Source: Solea solea (Eukaryota; Chordata; Actinopteri; Pleuronectiformes; Soleidae). From it: a stretch of DNA of 64,000 nucleotides. Position numbers and translations under genes: made by a program. The number at the start of each line of letters is the position of its first letter. Position 1 is the first letter of the stretch. The notes below the pieces were generated by a model. The model ran no database searches, was not told the origin of the DNA, and saw only the letters and a program-made list of their open reading frames with translations. The DNA lies in the NCBI RefSeq assembly GCF_958295425.1, contig NC_081142.1:26926822-26990821 (forward strand). Direction: 5' to 3'. Of this stretch, positions 22,559 to 33,019 are shown one piece after another.

Positions 22559-23842
22559 AAATAACATACCCCGAAAATGTTACCGGGAGTCGAGCTACTG
22601 CTGAATGTATAAGTTTGGTCAAACCAGACTTAAACTCAACCTGACCTGGGTGCTCCGTGAATGAACCACAGTTACCACCAACGGCTAATACGCAGAAATA
22701 ATAGGTTCATGTTTTGGACGGATGCAGGGACTGATTTTGTGCTCTGACACTTAAACAACCAAAAAAACAATGCAGATTTTAAATGTCATGGATGAAGACT
22801 CTGAGTGAAACTCAACATGCTAGCAATTAGCTGCAAGCTACAACACCACTGCCTAAAACTAACAAGCTGAAATGGGGTGTATCGCCACCTAGCATAGCAG
22901 AGGCGGACACACTTCATTAAATAAAGTGATTCCCCTCTAGTGCTCTGGGGACAAGGACAGCCATCCAGCTGAACGGTCCAAGGAAAACGGGACACCAAGA
23001 TCCATAGAAGTGCACATGTTAACTGATGAGAGCAGCCACACTGCCCACATGGAAAGTTCAAAGTGGGAAGAGACTCGCCAACATTTATAAATCCTGTTCC
23101 TGTTTCAAAATAAAAGCGCTTTATTGCATTCATTCATTTTTTTCCCCCCAGCAAAGGTTTATTGTGAACGTGCAGCTTCCAACTGAAAAGGTTTGGCATT
23201 TACTTGAGTGCAGAGTAGTATTTGAAGTATAAAAGTATATTTGTATGAGTTTCTGAGTCAACAGCTCAAGACAGCGTGAAGACACACTCCCTCAGCGCTG
23301 CTCCTGCCACACAGGTGTGAACCTGACCTCAGTTGTACCAGTTCATTTAAAAAGTTCAATGAAGTGGTTAATATTCAAAGTTAATTTTGTAATTAAGCTC
23401 ACAGTTTAAAAAATATGAAAAATGATATCATTTATTTCATATTAATAGACAGATATTCTATTCTTAATTAAACGCTTTATCTCCTGACTTCAGTAAATTT
23501 AAGTCAATTATTTAAATGAAAAAACATTAATGAATCCATAAATAAACTGCCTCCCACAGTGTCGACCCTTAACACTCAACGTTAACAATTAACAACTTTT
23601 TAAAGATCCTCATATCTCAACTGTGTCCAAACATCTGAACGTAAATCCTGAGAAACTGTCGTCAAACTCTCTCGTTTACGTCTGATTGATGCTGATATTT
23701 AAATATCCAGGGCCCCTCTCAGCTTTGGGCCCCAAACCATGGTGCGAAGCCCCTGCCTGCATGCACACTTAATAATGCCGATTGTTACTTTTAAGCTGTC
23801 ATGTTTTTCAGCTTTCTCTCTTTGGTCAGTACTTTAACTACA

Positions 23843-23845
<3 letters not shown>
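22559..23845. other. Mostly unique DNA
   Basis: Segment 22,800-23,115 (with GTATCGCCACCTAGCATAGC) may be an old repeat, but its ends are not visible. The rest is AT-rich and featureless. A 115-codon open frame at 22,786-23,133 on the minus strand has no recognisable domain. Confidence 0.35.

Positions 23846-23873
<28 letters not shown>
23846..23873. repeat. (GT)n microsatellite
   Basis: About 14 GT units. Confidence 0.9.
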
Positions 23874-23877
<4 letters not shown>

Positions 23878-23999
23878 GGCAGAGAAGGAGAAAGGGAGAT
23901 AAGGTCAATTAGGACTGTGTGCTGCTTTGCCTGAAAAAGGTCAGTGGAGTCTTCACAGTTCGCCTCCTGTTGTAAGATACTGACTGTAAAAAGTCCTTA

Positions 24000-24215
24000 A
24001 CAATCTCTGCTGCAGCTGCAGCGAGCACTCGACTCCACCCTGACCTCTTTAGAGAACGGCCGGCCCCGGCTCCTGCCTCACTTTCGTCTGACCGGAGAAA
24101 ACTAATGAGTGAGAGGCTGTGGGTAAAAACCTAATGGGGCTCAGTAGTTTTTGCTCCGGGCTGACTGCTGAAAATGAACATTTAACCACAGCTCAAGTAA
24201 TTGAAAAAATGACAA
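24000..24215. promoter_or_regulatory. Candidate conserved non-coding block
   Basis: Balanced unique sequence with CTGCTGCAGCTGCAGC E-box-like palindromes, CGGCCGGCCCCGG, GAAAACTAATGAGTGAGAGG and AACCTAATGGGGCTC. Inferred from texture only. Confidence 0.2.
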
Positions 24216-24240
24216 GTGGTACATGCAGGCCACCACCTCA

Positions 24241-24269
24241 CCACACACGCACACACACACACACACACT
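24241..24269. repeat. (CA)n microsatellite
   Basis: About 29 bp of CA with one CG step. Confidence 0.9.
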
Positions 24270-24445
24270 CTTACAGCACCCAAATTTTTCTGATTATTTG
24301 CCACCTCCAGATTAGAAGCACCTCTCCACGCTGTCACTTACAGCAACAACCAGCAGCGGCGTCAGAACACACAGAGAAGACGCCGAGATGTGGAAGTAAC
24401 ATCAATTAAAATGAGAACGCCAGCCTCTAGTTATGCCTGACACGC

Positions 24446-24496
24446 AGTAAGTAAGTAAGTAAGTGAGAGAGTGAGTGAGTGAGTGAGTGAGTGAGA
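24446..24496. repeat. Compound (AAGT)n-(GAGT)n microsatellite
   Basis: About five GTAA/AAGT units pass into about seven GAGT units, a compound tetranucleotide array. Confidence 0.9.
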
Positions 24497-24630
24497 GCTC
24501 AGGAGAGGCACAATCTTCATGTTACATAAACACACTTTAGTGTTGTTAATAATCTCCATGTATCTGTGAGGAGCTTCACGGGGAGGGCGAAAAAAGAACA
24601 CCAACACATGCATGTCTGTGTGTGTCTGCC

Positions 24631-24667
24631 ACTAACTAACTAACTAACTAAATAAATAAATAAATCA
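24631..24667. repeat. Compound (CTAA)n-(ATAA)n microsatellite
   Basis: About five CTAA units followed by about four AATA units. Confidence 0.9.
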
Positions 24668-24741
24668 AATAAAATGCTTAACTTTGCTCACAGCTCCACC
24701 TGCTTGTCATTTATTGACATTGACACTTCTAAAAGTCAAGC

Positions 24742-24905
24742 TGTGTGTGTGTGTGTGTGTGTGTTCTTGTTACCTCTTTAGGACCTTCACCGGCATAAAC
24801 ACTCACCTTGTCGGGACCAGCAGTTCTCATGGAGACCAAAACCTGGTCCTTATGAGGCAGGACCTTTGTGATTAGACTAAGTTAAGGGTTGTGCGTCAGG
24901 TGAGG
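24742..24905 (+). repeat. (TG)n-led interspersed repeat, uninterrupted copy
   Basis: (TG)n at 24,742-24,764, TTCTTGTTACCTCTTTAGGA, GGCATAAACACTCACCTTGT, CGGGACC, GACCAAAACCTGGTCCTTAT and a GGTTGTG tail. This is the joined version of the split repeat at 4,361-4,710 and defines where that copy was interrupted. Confidence 0.65.
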
Positions 24906-25799
24906 TTATGGTTGTGTAAACTCTGAACTCTGTTTAAAACCAAACCACCGATGCTAAATGAGAAAAAGAGTCTCAAATGATGCTGAAGATTGTTTCAGCA
25001 TCAGAAAATTAAAATAAAAAAATAACCAATATTAGTCTAATTTGAATTGTGGGGTGTAGATTAAACTTTAAAGTAAAGACTTTAATGGAATTATTCAGTA
25101 CGACTGGCCTTTTAATTCATCTTCTGTTAGAAGTTAGAGTGGAAAAATGCAGATACTTCAGATTGTCTTTGTTTAGTTGGGATTATTTATGTGTTTAGGG
25201 AGATTGTACAATATACATACTGATCTCAGAAAGAGGGGACATGTTTTGTACTGTATTTACTAATCAAGTAATAAATGTAAGTAGTAATACTGTACTACAA
25301 AAATGAATTCTTAATGTTCGTAGAATGAGTACTAATGTAATTCTGTCAGTACCATTAAAAGAACCATGTTCAGCACTATTGGGCCACAGAAGGCCTTTAA
25401 TTTCATCACCAATTCACCACATTAACCTTAGAATACTACACAAATAAAGCATATTATAATGCATTTAAGTATGAAAATAAATCAATATATTTTGAATATA
25501 ATATTAATCAGCTATGATATTTCTTAATACAATCCAGAAAAACAGCACTTTGATATTTGATAAAATGACATTTGAGTTTAGAGGTTAAGAAAAAATCCCA
25601 ATATGACATAAATCTAAAAATAAGATTTGTATAATACTTTAAATAGAATACTAATAGTGTAAATGAGTGAGTGTGATGTGTTTTCGTGGTTGCACATTTA
25701 GTCAAAGTAAGTGAGGAGGTTCGTTAAATCCCTGAAATGGCGTTTCCTAATATATAATATGAGACAAATTAAAACTAAATTATTATCAGAGACATAAAG
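24906..25799. other. AT-rich unique DNA
   Basis: No element or exon recognised. Confidence 0.4.
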
Positions 25800-26270
25800 C
25801 AGATTGAACACGAGCACTAACACCGTGATCCATCATATCGGACCAGCATTATCTTAAATGTCCAATGGCTATTCCACTTATGAATTTTATGTTTGATGGA
25901 TGACGGCAATTAACGAAATTCAATCTCCAAAGAGTTCTCAGAAGTCCCCCCACCAACACCACACACACACACGCACACACACACACACACACGCACACGC
26001 AGACACACACAGACACACACATTTGTAGGAGGTGATGCCTTGTTTGGTGCCGTCCTCCAGTAGATTTACCATATCATTTGAATCGTGCTCTCGCTGTTAC
26101 ACAGGAATATTCGCGCTTTCAGAGCCATTTTTAAACATTATCTGCGACATATCTGATTCCCTTGAACCCGTGAGTTATTTTAAAGACATGTGGACGGACC
26201 TACATTTGTCATTAGCAGCAGCTAATGGAGGCAGTTTCATGTTTCACACCTCCACCCCATGAAAACATCA
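25800..26270. promoter_or_regulatory. Candidate conserved non-coding block around a (CA)n tract
   Basis: Both sides of the CA tract look unusually ordered: ACGGCAATTAACGAAATTCA and TTATGAATTTTATGTTTGATG on the left; ACCATATCATTTGAATCGTG, AATATTCGCGCTTTCAGAGC and GCAGCAGCTAATGGAGGC on the right. An open frame at 26,032-26,262 carries no known domain. Inferred only. Confidence 0.3.
25957..26020. repeat. Compound (CA)n microsatellite
   Basis: About 64 bp of CA with CG and AGACA interruptions. Confidence 0.9.
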
Positions 26271-26347
26271 ACATTTCTTTCGACATGAAACAAAAGGCCT
26301 TTGATCGTCTTCCTGCTGGAATGAAACCTCAGCATGCACATGTCCTC

Positions 26348-26370
26348 CGTGTGTGTGTGTGTGTGTGTGT
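26348..26370. repeat. (GT)n microsatellite
   Basis: About 11 GT units. Confidence 0.9.
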
Positions 26371-26592
26371 CACTGTCCACAGACACCGGAGGTGCACTGT
26401 CTGAATCTGAAAAATAATGCCTGATACTAATGCTTCTGTCACATCGTCCCGATTTCTAAACCAGACGCAGAGAGCCACCTGAGTACTTGTGTATCTTTGC
26501 CTGACGCCATTGTCATTTTGATACAGTAGATCCACTGGTGGGGGGCAACTCACAGGACGCTGCAATGTCCGTACGGGGGAAAAACATCATGT

Positions 26593-26722
26593 ACTGCAGC
26601 TCTGTCACGTCTCTCGGCGCCACATTACAGACAAATACAGGGTATCCTTCCATGTCTGAAAGAGACGCACCGGGCGGTGGATTTTAGAGCAGCTGCCCTG
26701 TGAGTGTCCATCTACACTTTAA
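26593..26722 (+). repeat. Long inverted repeat, left arm
   Basis: The reverse complement of this 130-bp arm is found at 30,685-30,819 with about 85-90% identity by eye. Shared blocks include ACTGCAGCTCTGTCACGTCTC, GGCGCCACATTACAGACA, ATCCTTCCATGTCTGAAAGA, GGTGGATTTTAGA and GAGCAGCTGCCCTG. The arms are about 4 kb apart. Neither arm resembles a transposon end I know. Confidence 0.7.
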
Positions 26723-27214
26723 CCCTTACAACACAGAGCATGTTGGCTGCTTGTTTCCATTACTATTATTTAAACATACAGTTTATACAGCGGGTATAAG
26801 AATGTGCAATATACAGTGTCTTATATCCTTAACCTAGACAATATGATGAAAAAAAAAAATTTAATTCACCAACTATATGCTCAAAATGTTTAAAATTGTA
26901 TTTCATTTGGGAGATTTGGAAATATGTCACAGTTCAAAGTTCACTTGGCTTGTTTTTATGAACCAAAAGAAAAGAATAAACGCTCCATTTTGTGACTTCT
27001 GCTCAATTATTTCTACTTTATATCACGACTAAAAATGTGAAATCAAATGATATCATAAATGATATCATAGGCCTTTTATAGCCTGAATATGTGACCTATA
27101 AACAAACACACACCCCCAGGGTGTCCAAATAAGGAGTTGTGTGTTATTCCCATGGCAGTTTACCATGGGTGGAGCTCTAAGTACTAAGCAGTCAGTGACG
27201 TGGGAAAAATATAT
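26723..27214. other. AT-rich unique DNA
   Basis: Contains AATGATATCATAAATGATATC-type short repeats near 27,047-27,068; nothing else recognised. Confidence 0.35.
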
Positions 27215-27640
27215 CCAAATCCAATCCACTTTATTTATAAAGCACATTTAAAAACAACAGCAGTTGACCAAAGTGAAGTCGTAAATAAAGGAATAAATAA
27301 AAGACAAATAAATCCATAAATACTAAAAACACGTGTGTAGACTCACACTGTCTGGAACCAGGTTACAGTTCAAATGTGTCATGACAGTCCATAATACAAC
27401 TTAGCGGAAGCTCCGATCCCCACTGAGCTCCAGCTGCGATGTCGGAACAACTGAGAGCAGCTGAGGCTGCAGCAAGTCAGAGAGGTCGGGGCGGGGCAAC
27501 GCCATTTAGACACTTATACACAAATAAAATCATTTCAAAATCCATTGTGTGACACACTGGGAGCTGATGGAGGGAGGCCAGGATGGGGGAGATGTGCAGG
27601 AGGTGAGCAGCAGGATTCTGGAAAAGCTGAAGGCGAGGAA
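27215..27640 (-). mobile_element. LINE-derived dispersed repeat, minus orientation
   Basis: AATCCACTTTATTTATAAAG then CACATTTAAAAACAACAGCA and GTTGACCAAAGTG form the reverse complement of a fish LINE-type 3' end (ATAAATAAAGTGGATT). Further in, CACTGGGAGCTGATGGAGGG, AGGCCAGGATGGGGGAGATG and GGATTCTGGAAAAGCTGAAG match the internal part of the same dispersed family. A second, shorter copy lies at 41,497-41,725. The CA-containing middle portion is diverged. Confidence 0.6.
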
Positions 27641-27661
27641 GGGGGGGGGGGGGGGGGGGGG
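27641..27661. repeat. 21-base G homopolymer
   Basis: An uninterrupted run of 21 G at the inner edge of the dispersed repeat. It could fold into G-quadruplexes, and its length is error-prone in sequencing. Confidence 0.85.
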
Positions 27662-27967
27662 TTCTGGCTCACCCCAACATAAAGGGGCAATATTATAGTC
27701 TGGATGGGTTGTAATAAAAGTAATGATCAGAATTTCACTGGCTCTTTGGACTCTTTTGCGTTTGCGCTCCGAACATAGAAACTGTTTCTTTGATGATGAT
27801 GAACTTTTTTCAGAATAAGACTATGTTTATATTCCATTCACTTTCCAGAGAGTATTGTGATCATAGGATGTTATAATCTATAATAAATAAATCTATAATA
27901 CATTCAGAAAATGTTTGTTCATTATTGTCTTAGTCCAGTTCAAATCTGAATACACAATAAAATAAAA

Positions 27968-28019
27968 TTATTATTACAAATAAAATGTATTATTATTATT
28001 ATTATTGTTATTATTATTG
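27968..28019. repeat. (ATT)n microsatellite, interrupted
   Basis: Several ATT runs with CAAATAAAATG and GTT interruptions. Confidence 0.8.
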
Positions 28020-28137
28020 CTGTCCACTATTGCGTGATTGAAGGCTTTAGTGTTGCTCAAGAAAAATCGGATGAGTTGGTCCCCCCACATTTGAATCATT
28101 TGTGACACAGTAATAATTGTGAGGTAAATGTATAACA

Positions 28138-28770
28138 GTGTTGTTGTTTTTGTTATATTCTGTTGACTCAGAGGGAAATCAGCTTATTTGTGTGTTAAAA
28201 ACGGTGTCGCATCAGAACAACCTGAAGCTACGGCACTATCTACTGCCACCTGTCATCACTCTGCACCTGATGCTGGAATGGAAACTTTCACAACTGCATA
28301 CACCGATCATTCCCTCAAATGCAGAGGTCGTACAGTTCTGCAGATGTACAGTATTTTTAATTAATAACCTCGACATTGCCTCTTTTCATTATTCCACTCT
28401 CATATTGACCTTCTTCCCGGCGCACTCCAGCTGTTTCTGCTCTCCACCACTGCAGCCTTTCCCCCTGGCCTCTGTGGGGTCTTCATTACCACAGCATATA
28501 GATGCTGCTGCCCCGACTGCACACTGTAATGAGGGAGAACCTCCACACATGGACGCCATTTCAGTGCAGATTTACAGCCACTGGAGCTGCTTTTTATTCT
28601 TTCTTTTTTTCTTCAAAGAAACGCTTCCATGTACAGTAATGACATCGAGGTCAGGTCAAGTGATCGGGTGTTGGGCCTGCAGCAATGTTCATCATGATTT
28701 ATTAAAATACAAAAAAACTTGCAGGTTTTTACAGCTGTCAGTTAGTGAGGTGTAAAATGATGTGTTATTT
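28138..28770 (+). other. 205-codon open frame over a possible conserved non-coding block
   Basis: The frame 28,138-28,755 is the second longest non-repetitive open frame in the window. Its product shows no recognisable domain, signal or repeat. In 64 kb of six-frame DNA a frame of this size can arise by chance. The sequence beneath it is repeat-free and evenly composed (CTCCACCACTGCAGCC, GACGCCATTTCAGTGCAG, GTAATGACATCGAGGTCAGG), which suggests either a conserved non-coding element or simply unique DNA. No good splice pair bounds it. Confidence 0.2.
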
Positions 28771-29334
28771 TCATTGGACGGAAATTGAAGATAAAATATA
28801 CTTTTTAGTATAAAATCACCTGGTTGTGTGAGTCGTTGAAATCTTTATCTCATTTTCGACCACATGAGCAGCGTGTTAATCCATCACTATGCTTGAAGAC
28901 TGTATAATTATAATTTTATTCAGGAATTCATAGTCTGGCTATTGACTGTGGCGACACTCAGACTACCAAAGTGGTAAATGTCACATTTAGAGTGGCAACA
29001 ATTTAGTTTTTTGGTTTTAATTTTTTGCAAGTTTTCCAAACCAACCCGAACTGTACCATGATTGAAACACGGCATACGGTTACTATTTTGTATCTTACTT
29101 TCGTCGAGTGAACCATTTATATGTCACTCATAAGATGAAATAAAAAATATCGAGCGCTGTACACAGCTGTACAAAGTAAGTGCGCGTCACATATCGTGGA
29201 CCGTGGTGTGCATGCTCGTCAGGGTCCTGTAGTATCTGACTTCACCATCGGGTCACGGTACAAATCTGGATGCCGGGAATAGGACGCATTCCTACCAAAG
29301 AAGAAGAGAACGATGCTACAATTCACTGCTACAC
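28771..29334. other. Unique AT-rich DNA
   Basis: Nothing recognised. Confidence 0.35.
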
Positions 29335-30030
29335 AGTCACTGGCCGTTTCTCAATATCCATACTTGTGTGTACTTGCGTACTCCCGTACTTGTGAAAACG
29401 TCATCAGCCTCAGTCCAAGTGCTGTTCCAATTCTCAAGTAAGCGAACAGCGAGGACGGTTCTCAAACCCGGAAGTGTTCTCGCTCCGCCCATTTTTACCA
29501 AGTATGCATCGGAGGTGACTTAAGCGTACTTGGGATGGCCATGTATCCCAGAATACATTTCGGCGGAGCATAGCAGCAGATAATAGAAATATAAATCTGA
29601 AATAAATATCCCGGAATTTATTTATAACGGAACAAAGTTTTAACATCATTTGAGGCGAGAAATGAGTCATTTAGAATTCAAACATGTGTGTTTGTGTATG
29701 AAGATCTGACGTATTTATAGTTTGTCGGAGGTGATAAGCTCCGCCTCTGTGGACGCTCGGCGCTCACTGTGCCCGGCACAGAGCAGCGTGACCTCGGCCT
29801 GTCCTGATGAATGATCCGCTGGCTCAGACGTCGCTGTCTTTACATGTACGGTGTGATCCATAGATTTGTTGTTGACGTGTTATTTTGTTTTTAATGGAAA
29901 CGTTTTGACCTGACAGTTTGAATTTTAGATTTATATTAAAATCGCACGGTCATTGTATCTGTATTTAAATATAATATGTAAATATTTGATATGTAGAGTA
30001 GTATATATTTGTACAAGTTATATATTTATA

Positions 30031-30072
30031 GAGTAGTATATATATATATATACATATATATATATACTACTC
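30031..30072. repeat. AT-rich palindrome, 42 bp
   Basis: GAGTAGTATATATATATATA continues through a TAC centre to its mirror TATATACTACTC. The arms are almost perfectly self-complementary and could extrude as a cruciform. A single GAGTAGTATATAT copy also occurs at 29,996-30,008. Confidence 0.8.
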
Positions 30073-30073
30073 T

Positions 30074-30430
30074 ACAATCAGAATCAGAATCACCTTTATT
30101 GTCATTATACAGTGTACAACGAGATTAAAGGACAGCTCTAGTAGTGCAAGTGAAGAGATAAAAGAATAAAAGGAGAAACAACAAAACAGTGCACCAATAC
30201 CTTCGATAAAAATTAGAAGGATATGTAAAGAAGTATTTCAAGTATTTACAGTGGGAGCCAGTAAGGGAAATATGCAGTATATGATAGTGCATACAGTACA
30301 TTGTACAGCAGAGTGGATGGATGTTATTTTATATATTGCACTTGGTAAAAGGAGAGGAAAGTTGCACGTTGCACGTTGCACATTTACAATACAGTACATA
30401 CAATACTGTAATATCTATTGTAGTATCATT
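30074..30430 (-). mobile_element. LINE 3' UTR fragment, minus orientation
   Basis: CAATCAGAATCAGAATCACC then TTTATTGTCATTATACAGTG and TACAACGAGATT is the reverse complement of the L2-type LINE terminus seen at about 10,135-10,170. Here it carries a GATTCT-type tail in place of ATTCT. The next ~300 bp, with tandem GTTGCAC motifs, is probably its 3' UTR. The inner limit is approximate. Confidence 0.65.
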
Positions 30431-30684
30431 GTATTGTATATTTTAATAGAAATGAATTAATAAATGAAGTTAAATATTTAAAATGTGAAAATAATAACAA
30501 TATATATGCATTTATTAAAAGTATTTCATATGTTCATTTATCAACACTGTACGTGGCGGTAATGAGGCTGCAGCACTTGGTGCCAGCCACCATTCAAACA
30601 GCAGAACAATACATACATACTGGCTTACTTGAGTATTGAGAAACAGCCACTGACTGCTTAGTACTGGCTTGAAGCTCACAGCGA

Positions 30685-30819
30685 CACTTAAGTGTGGATG
30701 GACACTCAGGGCAGCTGCTCTAAGCGTCTAAAATCCACCGTCCAGTGCATCTCTTTCAGACATGGAAGGATAACCTGTGTGTCTGTAATGTGGCGCCGGA
30801 GACGTGACAGAGCTGCAGT
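30685..30819 (-). repeat. Long inverted repeat, right arm
   Basis: Reverse-complement partner of 26,593-26,722. It begins 30 bp outside the right end of the 29,335-30,655 transposon. This arm keeps GCGTCTAAAATCCACCGTCC; the left arm lacks the short CGCTTAGA-type segment. Confidence 0.7.
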
Positions 30820-31549
30820 GTATGACTTTTCTCCTCAGTGCCGACATTGCAGCCACTTGTCAGTATTGGGCATATCCATAAATAAAGCAGATGAAGAAGA
30901 ATTAGCATGCACTGCCGAGTCATTTGACCTGGGAGTGAACGCTGATTAAACTGTTTTTTTGACCACTGGGAATGAGGTAAAGCCTGTTTCACACAAAATG
31001 AGCAGTTACATAAAAGATGCTTGAAGCTGCATATGCCTGCTTAAAAGGTAGCACCATTATAATTGCAGTGGTGATTTGTTTTTGTTTTTTTCTTAGTGTG
31101 AGTAGTGTGTGTTTTTTAAAAGTGCAGTTACTGTTTTGTATGTTTTACTTTAAGTTAAGATACGTTTTTTTAAAAAGGTTGTGAAACCAAGTTGTGAAAT
31201 GCAAGGTTTGAAAAAACAACCAAAAAACATTCATAGATAACTTCTGTGCTAATGCTATGCTAAGCCCTGAAAGAAGTCATGGAGTTGCACCAAAAAATAC
31301 ACAGAAATTTGCAAGCAGACGTGTGTTCATACTGCCTAAATGAGTTCCTACTACTTCCTACAAATTCCTACTCATAGCCAAAGCCATTAAATGCATGCGT
31401 CATTTGACCCAAGTATAAATAAAGATCAAAAAACCTGGAATTAAACAGGTTTTTTATTAAACATTTTTATTTTTGACCAGTGCGAATAAATGTGGACCAA
31501 AAATCAAGAATCTGCTCGTTTGTAGAACAGCTTATTTGGATAGAAAAAA
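30820..31549. other. Unique AT-rich DNA
   Basis: Nothing recognised. Confidence 0.35.
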
Positions 31550-31980
31550 AATCACACATTAAATGCATGTTCCTTCACAGAGAGGAAAGAAGAGAGAACT
31601 TATCTTATTATTTCTGACACCTCCACGTATAATGATTTCGTTTTTTCGGAGGGGGAAGACAGTGGAGGGCAATCCTTGCATGGATATGAGACTCCATCGT
31701 GAGTCTGCTGAGAGGATCAGATGCACGTTGTCTTTCAGACGTAGCCTGCAGCTCCTGCAGCCGGGGCGTTGAGGGGTAAAGAAGAGGTAGAAGAAGACAC
31801 TAACAAGATCATGCAATATTAATGAGGTGCTGAGATGTAGGACATGCAATGCAAATTGGCCACTGTGTATGTATGCAGGGAAAATAATATCATACATCAG
31901 CAGCAGGACTTGCATTCGGAACAGTGAGTAATTAGCGATTACAAGCGGAAAAAAAGGGACACGGCAGAGTGTGAGCACAT
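31550..31980. promoter_or_regulatory. Candidate conserved non-coding block
   Basis: Repeat-free, with CATGCAATATTAATGAGGTG, GGACATGCAATGCAAATTGG (POU-like ATGCAAAT) and GTAATTAGCGATTACAAG (TAATTA core). Open frames exist on both strands (up to 139 codons) with no recognisable product, as often seen over conserved non-coding DNA. Confidence 0.3.
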
Positions 31981-33015
31981 ATTAACTGGAAATAAGTTTG
32001 GTTTTGTCCTTTTTTTGGAAACAGAGACAATAATTATAACAACAGCTGCAGAGAAACAAGCTAATATTCATGAGAAAAGAAAAGTAGTGAGTGTTGTTTC
32101 AGTAACTGGACTGTCCGATGTTGTCAACTTGTTGGGATTTTCTCAAAAAAGCAACTAAAGACATGTCATTAAAACTGACTTGATACAAATATTTCTGGTC
32201 ACATACTGTCAGAATGCATTTAGCATGAAGAAAAATTCCTTATTTTATTATTTATTGTAGTCATGAGACAATACACACACATAATTTCATGATTATCCCG
32301 ACATTACTATATTATTAACTATTATCGATCGTGATAATGAAACCACATGAACATACATGCTTGGAAAGGGTAAGCGACCATTTTTTAACAAAACATGTGA
32401 TACAAATATCAGTCCATCGCTAATTGACCACGAAAAAGAAACTGAAATTATTCAACAATATATATATAAATAATGAATTGACGCTTTATGCCAAAAAAGG
32501 TTTTTGCATAATTTTCAGGCCCAAAAAATAAAAGCCTTTTCACTTCGGTGAGTGCACTGACCTGGATTTTGTGATGCAAAAACCTTTTTTGGCATTAAGT
32601 ATCCATTTTATTGTGAGTAGTCTTCCCATTTAGTTTTTGCAGATTTAAATATTTAATATAAGTATTTTATTTGCCTCACTTTGACTGTGAACAGTCTACA
32701 AGTCTTTTGTTGCTCTTTAAACATTATAGTCGCCTCCAAAAATATCAGAAGACAGAAAACATTTGGGTTTGACATCAAAAGACATATAAGACAAGAGATC
32801 AGTATTTCATCAGTAACTTAGAGGATAGATAGCCTTGTTTGTAATGGAACACTAAATGTTAAGGTGAACAAAAGTATTGGAACAGTTAGACCTGAATTAG
32901 ATTTAAATGAATTATAAATATTTAGTGACAAATTCTTTGATGTGTGTTCTCGTGGACTCGCAGAGCACAGGTTCTAGTCTGCTCTACTTTTGTTGTCTTG
33001 ACATATCTGAAAGTA
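31981..33015. other. AT-rich unique DNA with a hairpin
   Basis: Apart from the inverted repeat at 32,488-32,595 nothing was recognised. Confidence 0.35.
32488..32595. repeat. 22-bp perfect inverted repeat, 64-bp loop
   Basis: ATGCCAAAAAAGGTTTTTGC (32,488 onward, 22 bp to AT) is exactly mirrored at 32,574-32,595. This could be a hairpin or the ends of a ~110-bp miniature element. No target duplication is obvious. Confidence 0.7.
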
Positions 33016-33019
33016 TTAA
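33016..33019. repeat. TTAA target duplication, left
   Basis: TTAA directly before the piggyBac left end; matched at 34,473-34,476. Confidence 0.8.

Larger units (their letters stand above)
29335..30655. mobile_element. Non-autonomous DNA transposon with ~23-bp inverted ends
   Basis: The left end starts AGTCACTGGCCGTTTCTCAA. The right end finishes TTGAGAAACAGCCACTGACT. The two form an inverted repeat matching at about 21 of 23 positions. Just inside the left end, repeats of GTACTTG-type motifs (ACTTGTGTGTACTTGCGTAC) are typical of a widespread fish family. A target duplication was not resolved. The element is broken internally by a LINE tail and AT palindrome at 30,031-30,430. Coding capacity is absent. 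Confidence 0.65.

Noticed and set aside
28138..28755. 205-codon open frame as a gene
   Set aside because: No domain, no splice signals, and a frame of this size is expected by chance about once in several such windows.
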